Shown here piece after piece: positions 1-6,746 of a stretch of 9,458 nt of DNA. The stretch lies in NCBI GenBank assembly GCA_027619145.1, contig JAQCGA010000114.1:1-9458 (forward strand), written 5' to 3'. This DNA comes from a bacterium. Its GTDB lineage: Bacteria; Latescibacterota; UBA2968; GCA-2709665. The notes below the pieces were generated by a model. The model was given only the letters and a program-made list of their open reading frames with translations. It searched no databases and was not told where the DNA came from. The position numbers were made by a program, and so were the translations under genes. Every line of letters starts with the position of its first letter. The first letter of the stretch is position 1.

Positions 1-92
1 TGGACCTGCCGTGGCTGGACCGGTATGAACATTTGATCCTGGGAGGGGTTCTGGTGTTGTTGGGCATTGCGGTGGTTGGGCTTCAGTTGTAA
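1..92 (+). CDS. 3' end of a membrane protein gene (partial)
   Basis: Reading from base 3, an open frame of 29 codons ends at TAA (90-92). The visible tail starts with DLPWLDRYEHL and then runs through about 18 hydrophobic residues rich in Leu, Val, Gly and Ile before the stop, which looks like a C-terminal transmembrane helix. A strong terminator 28 bases after the stop supports this being the true end of a transcription unit. The family cannot be recognised from so short a tail, and a multi-pass transporter or permease is only a guess. It appears unrelated to the operon downstream, which has its own leader. Confidence 0.6.
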   Translation, partial: DLPWLDRYEHLILGGVLVLLGIAVVGLQL

Positions 93-120
93 GAAATCTT
101 CGCATACAACAAGGACGTAG

Positions 121-166
121 CCGCATATTCTTCCTGGCGTTTTCTGGAGGAATATGCGGTTTTTTA
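121..166 (+). terminator. Rho-independent terminator after the upstream membrane gene
   Basis: A 14-bp stem pairs 121-134 (CCGCATATTCTTCC) with 146-159, with one G-U pair and an 11-base loop. It is followed at once by six T residues (160-165). This is a textbook intrinsic terminator on the plus strand. It isolates the upstream gene from the molybdenum hydroxylase operon. Confidence 0.88.
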
Positions 167-169
167 TTG

Positions 170-196
170 GTCCGTCAATTCGGACTGGTGTCCGTC
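170..196. promoter_or_regulatory. Operator-like GTCCG repeats upstream of the Mo-hydroxylase operon
   Basis: Three copies of the pentamer GTCCG occur in alternating orientation: GTCCG at 170-174, its complement CGGAC at 181-185, and GTCCG at 190-194. The two forward copies extend to a 7-base direct repeat, GTCCGTC (170-176 and 190-196), spaced 20 bp apart, about two helical turns. The array sits between the upstream terminator and the first gene of the operon, where an operator would be expected. No regulator family is recognised and the arms are short, so chance is possible. Confidence 0.35.
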
Positions 197-206
197 TTTT
201 ATCCGG

Positions 207-259
207 TTGACTTTCGCAAGGTGGGTATTATTTTGACCTTGTAGCAGATTGCAGATAAC
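207..259 (+). promoter_or_regulatory. Candidate promoter region for the Mo-hydroxylase operon
   Basis: Two TTGAC elements lie 26 bp apart: TTGACT at 207-212 and TTGACC at 233-238. Neither has an ideal -10 element. TATTAT (226-231) is only 13 bp after the first. GATAAC (254-259) is 15 bp after the second and matches the consensus at four of six positions. A promoter must lie between the terminator ending at 166 and the start codon at 304, but the exact one cannot be assigned by eye. The repeated TTGACYTT sequence could also be a regulator half-site. Confidence 0.28.
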
Positions 260-303
260 GATTGGGATGGAATTTGGAGAGACGCGATGGAGGGAGGTTC
301 GCT

Positions 304-2541
304 ATGGCAGAACAGGACACGTTGAAGCAGGTGGGGAAGCGCACGGCCAGGCTCAATGGGCCGGATATTGTGACGGGTCGAATGGTGTATGCAGACGATG
401 TCCGGGTGCCGGGTGCGATTTATGGACGCTTGCTGCACAGCCCGCACGCCCATGCCCGGATTTTGAATGTGGATGCCTCGAAGGCGCGTGCGCTTCCGGG
501 TGTGGTGGATGTGGTGACGGCGAAAGATGTACCGGAATTGTCGATTTTTGCGCGAGACGAAGTCTGTTATCAGGGGCAGAAGGTGGGGGTGGTGGCGGCG
601 GTGGACCCGGATATTGCAGAAGACGCGCTGGCGTTGATTGAGGTGGAGTACGCGGTCTTGCCGGCGGTGATTGATCCGGTGGCCGCTCTCTCTCCGGACG
701 CTCCAGAGGTGGTGTTGGGCGCAGAAGGGAAGAAGGTTCGAGATGTAGATGGGCGGTTGATGAAGAATGTAGCGGCGCACCAGGTACTGGAAGAAGGGGA
801 TGTAGAGAAGGGGTTTGCGGAAGCAGATGTAATTTTTGAAGCCGAATATTCCATGCCATTTTTCCATCAGACGTATATGGAGCCGAATTCGGCCACGGCA
901 AGGCTGGAGCCGAACGGGCGGATTACGGTGTGGAGTTCCGCGCAGGGATCGTTCAGTGTCCGGTCTGCAGTGGCCGGGGCGCTGAAAATTCCAGAGGGAC
1001 GTGTGCGCGTGATTCTGGCGGAAATGGGCGGAGGGTTTGGAGCGAAGAACGGGTTGTTTACGGAGGCCGCTGCTGCGTTGCTTTCGATGCGGACGGGGCA
1101 ACCGGTGAAGATGACGATTAGCCGGGAGGAAGAGTTTTTGGACGGTCGGCCAGCACCGGGTTGCTGGGTGCGTTTAAAGACGGGCGCGAAGAAAGACGGC
1201 ACGTTGACGGCGGTAGAGGGGCGTATTGTGTGGGACGGTGGGATGTCTGGCCGGGGTGGTGCGGTGAACCGGCTGATTGGGCCGTACCATATCCCAAATG
1301 TGAAGTTGGAAGGGTTTGCGGCGCGGACGAATAAACCGGCACCGGGGGCTTACCGGGCACCGGGAGCACCGCAGACGGCGCTGGCACGGGAGTCGAATCT
1401 GGACATGGTGGCCCAGAAACTGGGGATGGACCCACTGGAGATTCGATTGAACAACGCATTGCGGAAAGGCGAACGGGCTCCCAGCGGTGCGCCTATTTCA
1501 CACGATTGGCTATGGGATTTGATGCAGAAATCCGCAGAGGCGGCCGGGTGGGGTAAGCGCCGGTTGAAGCGAAACCAGGGTATGGGGATTGCGGTGGGAG
1601 ACTGGCAAAATGGGTCGGGGCAGACGAATGCGTTTGTTACCATGGCTGGTGATGGCTCTGTGACGGTGGTGACGGGCCAGGTAGATATTACGGGGCTGCA
1701 CACGGTGATGGCACAAATTGTAGCCGAGGAATTGGGTGTACCCGTGGAGAGGGTAACGGTGACGCTGGGTGATACGGACACGGTACCCTATACGTCGTTG
1801 AGTGCGGGCAGCAAAGCGGCGTATTCTGCGGGAACTGCGGCCCGGGAGGCAGCGCGAGAAGCTCGGGCGCGAATTTTTCGGATTGCTACAGAGCGACTGG
1901 AAGCTTCTGTGGAAGATTTAGCTATTGAGGATGAACGTGTTTATGTGGTGGGGGCTCCGGGCCGGTCGGTGGGCCTGGCCGAACTGGCGAAGGCGGCGAT
2001 TGATTCCCGAGAGGGTCCGGTTAGTGGGCGCTGGGTGCTGGGAAGCTTGCCAACATATCCGTCCTATTCGGTGAATATTGCTACGGTGGAGGTGGACCTG
2101 GACACCGGGCGGGTGAAGTTGATCGATCTGGTAGCGGGGCAGGATGTGGGCCGTGCGCTGAATCCGATGCTGGTGGAAGGCCAGATCCAGGGTGGCGCAA
2201 TTCAGTCGATCGGATTTGGTCTGATGGAGGGGTATCGGTACGACAAACAGGGTAGATTGATGAATCCCAATTTGCTGGACTATGCGATTCCGACGGCGAT
2301 GGATGTGCCGAAAACTCGGACTGTGATTACAGAAGACCCCTGTGACCTGGGGCCGTACGGAGGAAAAGGTGTGGGTGAACCGCCAATTATTCCGGGTGCG
2401 GCTGCAGTGGCCAATGCGATTTATGCTGCAGTGGGTGCGCGGGTGACGGAATTGCCGATGACGCCGGAACGTGTGGTTGCAGCGCTTCGAGTGGGAGATA
2501 AAGAAAACGGTGGGACTGCGGAAAAGGAGGTAGGGAGATGA
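304..2541 (+). CDS. Molybdenum hydroxylase large subunit (xanthine dehydrogenase family)
   Basis: This 745-residue protein is the catalytic Mo-molybdopterin subunit of an xanthine dehydrogenase/aldehyde oxidase family enzyme, which hydroxylates its substrate with oxygen from water. It has the a/b hammerhead domain (about residues 18-124) followed by the two cofactor-binding regions. Visible motifs are GGGFGAKN (242-249), the active-site loop AYRAPGAPQ with Arg351, and GGKGVGEPP with the probable catalytic Glu692. The form I CO dehydrogenase motif AYRCSFR is absent. The usual Glu after GGGFGxK, which binds purines in xanthine oxidase, is Asn249, so a substrate other than xanthine is likely. 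The common GQG loop reads DITG (461-464). The ATG at 304 is chosen because GGAGGGAGG (289-297) lies six bases before it. The stop overlaps the next start (ATGA). Confidence 0.93.
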   Translation: MAEQDTLKQVGKRTARLNGPDIVTGRMVYADDVRVPGAIYGRLLHSPHAHARILNVDASKARALPGVVDVVTAKDVPELSIFARDEVCYQGQKVGVVAAVDPDIAEDALALIEVEYAVLPAVIDPVAALSPDAPEVVLGAEGKKVRDVDGRLMKNVAAHQVLEEGDVEKGFAEADVIFEAEYSMPFFHQTYMEPNSATARLEPNGRITVWSSAQGSFSVRSAVAGALKIPEGRVRVILAEMGGGFGAKNGLFTEAAAALLSMRTGQPVKMTISREEEFLDGRPAPGCWVRLKTGAKKDGTLTAVEGRIVWDGGMSGRGGAVNRLIGPYHIPNVKLEGFAARTNKPAPGAYRAPGAPQTALARESNLDMVAQKLGMDPLEIRLNNALRKGERAPSGAPISHDWLWDLMQKSAEAAGWGKRRLKRNQGMGIAVGDWQNGSGQTNAFVTMAGDGSVTVVTGQVDITGLHTVMAQIVAEELGVPVERVTVTLGDTDTVPYTSLSAGSKAAYSAGTAAREAAREARARIFRIATERLEASVEDLAIEDERVYVVGAPGRSVGLAELAKAAIDSREGPVSGRWVLGSLPTYPSYSVNIATVEVDLDTGRVKLIDLVAGQDVGRALNPMLVEGQIQGGAIQSIGFGLMEGYRYDKQGRLMNPNLLDYAIPTAMDVPKTRTVITEDPCDLGPYGGKGVGEPPIIPGAAAVANAIYAAVGARVTELPMTPERVVAALRVGDKENGGTAEKEVGR

Positions 2542-3434
2542 AACAGTTTGCATATTGTTCTCCCGTGACGATTCGGGAGGCGGTTGAGGCACTGGTAGCG
2601 AATCCGGGCGCACGAGTGCTGGCCGGTGGGACGGATTTGCTGGTGCGGATGAAGGCGAGGGTTTCAACGCCTGGGGCACTGGTGGATATTGGACGGATTC
2701 CGAGGCTGTGTGAGTTAATATACGACCGGAAGACGGGGCTGCGAATGGGTGCGGGTGTGACGATGCAGCAGGCGGCGCTTTCGCCTGAAGTACAGACACA
2801 GTATGCCGCAATTGCGCAGGGAGCCGGGTTGGTGGGGTCTGTCCAAATTCGGAATCTGGCAACTGTGGTGGGCAACGTGTGTAATGCTGCGCCATCGGCA
2901 GATACGGCTCCGGGGCTGATTGCACTGGGGGCAAAGGTGCGGATCTCCGGGCCGGACGGGCGACGATCTGTTCTGGTGGAAAAATTTATGATCGGGCCAG
3001 GGAAGACGGTGCTGAAGCCCGGGGAACTGGTGACGGCAATTCAGGTGCCTGTTCCGGCTGCCCGAACAGGTTCGGCCTATGCGCGCCACACACCGCGTGA
3101 GGCGATGGATATTGCAATGGTGGGCGTTGGCGTTTCAGTGACGCTGGCACCGCGGTCTGAGGTTTGTAAAGAGGTGCGGATTGTGATGGGGGCCGTGGGA
3201 CTTACCCCATTACGGGCACGTGCGGCTGAGAAGTTGTTGAAGGGAGAGAAGCTGACGGAGGATCTGATTAAGGCGGCCGCAGTTGCAGCAGCGGGCGAGG
3301 CGAAGCCGATTGATGACGTGAGGGGTTCTGCAGCATTCCGGCGCGAAATGGTGCGGGTATTGACACACCGAATGCTGGAAGCTGCATACGTGGATGCAAC
3401 GCGGAAGACGGGCGAGAAAAGGAGGGCCGCATGA
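2538..3434 (+). CDS. Molybdenum hydroxylase FAD-binding medium subunit
   Basis: This 298-residue protein is the flavin subunit that takes electrons from the 2Fe-2S subunit and passes them to NAD+ or another acceptor. The N-terminal FAD-binding domain (about 2-172) carries AGGTDLL (29-35) and IRNLATVVGN followed by CNAAPSADTAPG (104-126), corresponding to the two pyrophosphate-binding loops of the CoxM family. The second Gly-rich loop is TVVGN, not the usual TxGGN. The C-terminal part (about 178-283) fits the CO dehydrogenase flavoprotein C-terminal domain, ending in a DDVRGSAAFRREMVRVL stretch. Length is normal for the family. The start overlaps the large-subunit stop by ATGA, and AAGGAGGT (2524-2531) lies six bases upstream, so translation is probably coupled. 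Confidence 0.93.
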   Translation: MKQFAYCSPVTIREAVEALVANPGARVLAGGTDLLVRMKARVSTPGALVDIGRIPRLCELIYDRKTGLRMGAGVTMQQAALSPEVQTQYAAIAQGAGLVGSVQIRNLATVVGNVCNAAPSADTAPGLIALGAKVRISGPDGRRSVLVEKFMIGPGKTVLKPGELVTAIQVPVPAARTGSAYARHTPREAMDIAMVGVGVSVTLAPRSEVCKEVRIVMGAVGLTPLRARAAEKLLKGEKLTEDLIKAAAVAAAGEAKPIDDVRGSAAFRREMVRVLTHRMLEAAYVDATRKTGEKRRAA

Positions 3435-3922
3435 AACAGGATATTCGGTTGACGGTGAACGGCAGGATATACGAGTTGTCCGTAGAACCCCGAAAAACGC
3501 TTCTGGCAGTATTGCGGGAGCAAATTGGGCTGACGGGTACGAAGGAAGGGTGCAGCACGGGCGATTGTGGAGCTTGCACGGTGCTGCTGGACGGAAAGCC
3601 GGTAACATCGTGCCTGGTGCTGGCTGTGTCGGCCAGTGGCAAGAAAATTCTCACAGTAGAAGGAATTGCTCGGGAAGGCCATATGCACCCACTGCAGGAG
3701 GCTATGGTGAACCTGGGCGGCCTGCAATGCGGGTTCTGCACGCCAGGAATTCTTGTATCTGCATATGCTCTTTTGCTGGAAAATCCCGATCCTTCAGAGG
3801 CAGAAATTCAGCGAGCACTGGCAGGCAACCTCTGTCGCTGTACGGGTTATGTGAAAATTATTGAGGCCGTGCAGCAGGCGGCCCGGGGGATGAAAAGAAA
3901 AGGTCGCCGAAAGGTCGCATAG
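3431..3922 (+). CDS. Molybdenum hydroxylase 2Fe-2S small subunit
   Basis: This 163-residue iron-sulfur subunit carries electrons from the molybdenum centre to FAD. The N-terminal plant-type ferredoxin domain has Cys41, Cys46, Cys49 and Cys61 in GCSTGDCGACTVL and TSC. The C-terminal helical 2Fe-2S domain has Cys100 and Cys103 (QCGFCTPG) and Cys135 and Cys137 (LCRCTGY). All eight ligands are present, so both clusters should form. The C-terminus is a short basic tail (KRKGRRK). The ATG overlaps the medium-subunit stop (ATGA), with AGGAGG just upstream. The gene completes an L-M-S operon, and no XdhC-like cofactor maturation gene lies in the window. A hairpin follows 36 bases after the stop. Confidence 0.95.
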   Translation: MKQDIRLTVNGRIYELSVEPRKTLLAVLREQIGLTGTKEGCSTGDCGACTVLLDGKPVTSCLVLAVSASGKKILTVEGIAREGHMHPLQEAMVNLGGLQCGFCTPGILVSAYALLLENPDPSEAEIQRALAGNLCRCTGYVKIIEAVQQAARGMKRKGRRKVA

Positions 3923-3958
3923 ATCCTGTGCGTGCGAACCGGTGTGTGAACACAAGAT

Positions 3959-3992
3959 GCCGGGAGGTCTGCAGGACTCCCGGCGTTTTCTT
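3959..3992 (+). terminator. Terminator-like hairpin between the Mo-hydroxylase operon and the dehydrogenase gene
   Basis: A perfect 8-bp GC-rich stem pairs GCCGGGAG (3959-3966) with CTCCCGGC (3977-3984) around a 10-base loop. It is followed by G and then TTTTCTT (3986-3992). The T-tract is interrupted, so termination may be partial. The next start codon is only 24 bases later, which leaves almost no room for a separate promoter downstream of the hairpin. It may therefore act as an attenuator or as a 3' mRNA stabiliser within a longer transcript. Confidence 0.6.
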
Positions 3993-4016
3993 CGGGCGAA
4001 ACTGGAGGGAGAAGGT

Positions 4017-5036
4017 ATGGCGATGTTCAGAGCAGGTGTAATCGGGTGCGGTGGGAGGGGGCGGGCACACGCGCGTGGGTACCGGGCAACTGTAGATGTG
4101 AAAGTTGTGGCGTGTGCGGATCCGGATGAAGCCGGTCGCACAGAATTTTCCAAACAGTTTGATGTAAAAAAGACGTACTCGGATTACCGGAAGATGCTGG
4201 ACGAGGAGGATCTGGATCTTGTGAGTGTGTGTACCTGGACGGGAATGCACCGAGACATGGTAATGGCTGCGGCGGGCAGCGGCATCCGGGCGATTCACTC
4301 GGAGAAACCGATGGCTCCTACATGGGGCGCGTCGAAAGAGTTGTACCGGGCGTGTGTGGACAACGAAGTGGTAATTACGTTTTGCCATCAGCGACGGTTT
4401 GAGGCTCCTTTTGTGAAGGCCAAGGCGCTGGTGGATGAAGGTGCGATTGGCAAGCTGATTCGGGTAGAGGGTGCGTGTCCGAACCTGTTTGATTGGGGCA
4501 CACACTGGTTCGATATGTTTTTCTTTTATAATAACGATCAGCCGGCGGCGTGGGTGATGGGGCAAATTGATGCGCGGAAGGAATTGGGTGTGTTTGGCGT
4601 ACCGCTGGAGACGAGTGGGCTTTCGTGGATTCGCTGGCAAAATGGGCTGGAGGGATTGCTGGCTACGGGAGATACTGAGCTTCAGGGGCCCAGGAATCGG
4701 TTGATTGGGACAGACGGGATTATTGAACTGGGCGAACGCGACCAGCCAGCGGTGCGTGTGTTACGACCGGGGGAGAAGTGGGAGGTGCCGGATTTGACAG
4801 ATCTGAAATCCCCGCACGATGCGACGGTGCTTTCTATCCTGGATCTGGTGGATTGCCTCAAGACGGGGTGTGAACCGGTGCTGAGTGGGCGGAAGGCGTT
4901 GCAGGCAACGGAGTTGATTTTTGCGACGTACGAATCCAGCAGGCGACGCGCACGGGTGGATTTGCCGCTGGACGTAGAGGATTCGGCGCTGTTGACGATG
5001 CTGGAGGAAGGTATGATTGGGCCGGAGAGAAGGTAA
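4017..5036 (+). CDS. Gfo/Idh/MocA family oxidoreductase
   Basis: This 339-residue protein is a predicted NAD(P)-dependent dehydrogenase of the glucose-fructose oxidoreductase/inositol dehydrogenase family, whose members oxidise or reduce sugars, inositols and related hydroxy compounds. The N-terminal Rossmann fold has GVIGCGGRGRAHARGY (7-22), and Asp35 at the end of the second strand favours NAD(H). The conserved SEKPM (95-99) contains the family's EKP loop. The C-terminal domain has DWGTHWFDM (159-167), where His163 fits the catalytic position. The frame is open upstream to a GTG at 3942, but that start would lie inside the hairpin region and has no ribosome site. ATG 4017 has GGAGGG (4004-4009) seven bases before it. 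A dioxygenase gene follows after 30 bases. The substrate is unknown. Confidence 0.9.
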   Translation: MAMFRAGVIGCGGRGRAHARGYRATVDVKVVACADPDEAGRTEFSKQFDVKKTYSDYRKMLDEEDLDLVSVCTWTGMHRDMVMAAAGSGIRAIHSEKPMAPTWGASKELYRACVDNEVVITFCHQRRFEAPFVKAKALVDEGAIGKLIRVEGACPNLFDWGTHWFDMFFFYNNDQPAAWVMGQIDARKELGVFGVPLETSGLSWIRWQNGLEGLLATGDTELQGPRNRLIGTDGIIELGERDQPAVRVLRPGEKWEVPDLTDLKSPHDATVLSILDLVDCLKTGCEPVLSGRKALQATELIFATYESSRRRARVDLPLDVEDSALLTMLEEGMIGPERR

Positions 5037-5066
5037 AGAAAAAGTTGCCAATCAGAGGAGATTGAG

Positions 5067-5780
5067 ATGATTCGACCAACGGAAGTTCAGCGGAAACAGT
5101 GGGACGCTGAGGGGTACCTGGTACTGGAGGACGCGATTGCCGGGGAAGAACTGATGCGGTTGCAGGTGGCATTTGACCGGTGTGCGGCGGCGGACAAACC
5201 GGCCTGGTTGGAAGGGATTGCAACGGGTGTGCGACCGGCGGCACATTTTGACATTCCGAATCCACTTGTGGACGATGAGGTGTTTATCGATCTGGTGGAT
5301 CATCCGAGTTGGTACGGGTTGTTGATGGATTTTGCAGAGGAGGATTTAATTTTTCTGGCGCCTCAGGTGCGCACGCTTCCGGTGAGTCCAGTGAGTTATG
5401 TGGGCTGGCATCCGGATGTGCCGCACACGACGCCGTTGCATATGAAGGTGCAGATTTATGTGGAGGATGTGAGTGTGGATGGTGGGGCGTTTGCGTATGT
5501 GCCGGGGAGCCATAAACCGGATGTATCTTGTCCACATGTGCAACGGCTGGACGAGATGCCAGGACACCAGGTATTTCCGGGGAAAGCGGGTACGGCAATT
5601 TTGTTCAATTCCTACGGTTGGCATACGTCCATGATTAACCGGACGCAGAGGCCGAGGAAGTCCATTATTTTAATTTATGAAAAATGGAGCGAGGGGCGGA
5701 TTGGGCCGGATCAGTTTGCGGGGATTGCGGATTCTTTGCACACGCGCGAAAGGCGGGTGCTGTTTGGCCTGGAGCGATAA
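5067..5780 (+). CDS. Phytanoyl-CoA dioxygenase (PhyH) family protein
   Basis: This 237-residue protein is a predicted non-haem Fe(II)/2-oxoglutarate-dependent dioxygenase on a double-stranded beta-helix fold, which would hydroxylate a small organic substrate while decarboxylating 2-oxoglutarate. The iron triad is visible as His115 and Asp117 in GWHPDVPH and the distal His186 in YGWHTSM. Arg195 or Arg197 in TQRPRKS is positioned to bind the 2-oxoglutarate carboxylate. GGAFAYVPGSHK (139-150) is the typical family loop. The N-terminal QWDAEGYLVLED (11-22) is also characteristic. AGAGGAG (5054-5060) lies six bases before the ATG. The stop TAA abuts the ATG of the next gene, so the two are translated together. 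PhyH proteins act on very varied substrates, and phytanoyl-CoA itself is not implied. Confidence 0.88.
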   Translation: MIRPTEVQRKQWDAEGYLVLEDAIAGEELMRLQVAFDRCAAADKPAWLEGIATGVRPAAHFDIPNPLVDDEVFIDLVDHPSWYGLLMDFAEEDLIFLAPQVRTLPVSPVSYVGWHPDVPHTTPLHMKVQIYVEDVSVDGGAFAYVPGSHKPDVSCPHVQRLDEMPGHQVFPGKAGTAILFNSYGWHTSMINRTQRPRKSIILIYEKWSEGRIGPDQFAGIADSLHTRERRVLFGLER

Positions 5781-6674
5781 ATGGACAAGATTGATGCACA
5801 TGTACACGTGTTTGCAAAGGTTTCGGCGGAGTTTCCGCGTGCGGTGACGGAGCTGATGCCGGAAGAGCGGGAAGCGCCGGTGGAGAAATTGCTGGGCGAG
5901 ATGGAGGCACACGGGATAGCGCGTGCGGTGCTGGTACAGAATGCCGGGCAGGAGATTGCGCACCACGCTTATTTGCGGTATTGTCTGAAAGAATTCCCCG
6001 GGCGTTTTCGGGGGATCGGGTTGATTCCAAATAAGTGTGATGATCCGGCGGAGCATATGGATTGTTTGACGGAAGATGGTACGATTGCGGGGTTTCGGCT
6101 ATTTCACGTTGGAGGGCCGAAGGATCCGCTGGCCCCGATGGATGTTCGGACGTTTTCTGTTTATCCGATCTGGGAACACGCGGCAAAAATGGGGTACGTG
6201 ATCTGGCTTTATGTGGGTGCGGATGAGGCGCACCTGGTTCCGTTTTTGATGGAGGCGTTTCCGGAAGTGTGCGTGGTGTTTAATCATTTGATGGTGTGTC
6301 CGGGCCGGGGAACGTTTTCCCGCGACGAGACGGGGAGGCCTCGGATTGATATGCCTGTTCCACCGCTTTCCCGGTATTCAACATTAGGGACACATCAGTA
6401 CAAAAATACGTGTGTGTTGCTTTCTGGACAGTACGCATTTAGCAAAGAAGATTGGCCGTACCAGGATCTGGCGGCCTGGCATGCGCGGTTGGTGAAAGGA
6501 TTTGGTGCGGACCGTCTGATGTGGGCGACGGATTTTCCATGGATTGCAGAAGATCCGGGGTACGGGAAACTGGTGCATGTGCTGGACGAGTTGCTACCGG
6601 ATTTGTCGGATGCGGACCGGGAGATGGTGATGGGAGGAACGACGAAACAGCGGTTGGGATTTTTGGGCGTATAA
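5781..6674 (+). CDS. Amidohydrolase family 2 (TIM-barrel metal-dependent hydrolase)
   Basis: This 297-residue protein belongs to the amidohydrolase_2 group, whose members hydrolyse lactones (for example pyrone dicarboxylate or sugar lactones) or decarboxylate aromatic acids. The N-terminal metal motif DAHVHVF supplies His7 and His9. His169 in VVFNHLM and Asp251 in MWATDFPW are the later barrel-strand ligands. TLGTHQYKN and GFGADRLMWATDFPW match the usual C-terminal half of these proteins. The ATG directly follows the dioxygenase TAA with no gap, and GGAG (5771-5774) inside the upstream gene serves as ribosome site. A lactonase acting on the product of the neighbouring dehydrogenase is a reasonable inference, but a decarboxylase cannot be excluded. 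It is the last gene of the plus-strand group, and a strong hairpin follows. Confidence 0.88.
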   Translation: MDKIDAHVHVFAKVSAEFPRAVTELMPEEREAPVEKLLGEMEAHGIARAVLVQNAGQEIAHHAYLRYCLKEFPGRFRGIGLIPNKCDDPAEHMDCLTEDGTIAGFRLFHVGGPKDPLAPMDVRTFSVYPIWEHAAKMGYVIWLYVGADEAHLVPFLMEAFPEVCVVFNHLMVCPGRGTFSRDETGRPRIDMPVPPLSRYSTLGTHQYKNTCVLLSGQYAFSKEDWPYQDLAAWHARLVKGFGADRLMWATDFPWIAEDPGYGKLVHVLDELLPDLSDADREMVMGGTTKQRLGFLGV

Positions 6675-6694
6675 CGAAGAGACGTATTAAAATA

Positions 6695-6730
6695 GCAAAA
6701 GGGGGAGGCCAAACGGCCTCCCCCTTTTGC
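6695..6730. terminator. Bidirectional terminator between convergent genes
   Basis: A perfect 16-bp inverted repeat pairs 6695-6710 (GCAAAAGGGGGAGGCC) with 6715-6730, with an AAAC loop. The stem runs from an A-tract through five G-C pairs, so each strand ends its hairpin in a T-run (TTTTGC). It sits between the amidohydrolase stop (6674, plus) and the spondin lipoprotein stop (6747, minus), and can end transcription in both directions. Confidence 0.85.
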
Positions 6731-6746
6731 TGATGGGGACTCCGGT

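Noticed and set aside
262..303. Earlier ATG at 262 for the Mo-hydroxylase large subunit
   Set aside because: It has no ribosome site, and the added 14 residues are not typical of the family. The ATG at 304 has GGAGGGAGG at ideal spacing, and the family homology begins right after it.
199..1101. Long open frames antisense to the large-subunit gene (also 1918-2934 and 3858-4640)
   Set aside because: Their translations are low-complexity, rich in Pro, His, Arg and Ser, without domain motifs, and they mirror the skewed codon use of the real genes on the other strand.
304..3922. Identification as an aerobic CO dehydrogenase (coxMSL)
   Set aside because: The subunit families match, but the large subunit lacks the AYRCSFR active-site motif and the gene order is L-M-S, not M-S-L.
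3942..4016. GTG start at 3942 for the Gfo/Idh/MocA gene
   Set aside because: The extra 25 codons would be read through the GC-rich hairpin, have no ribosome site, and precede the usual Rossmann start. ATG 4017 is far better supported.
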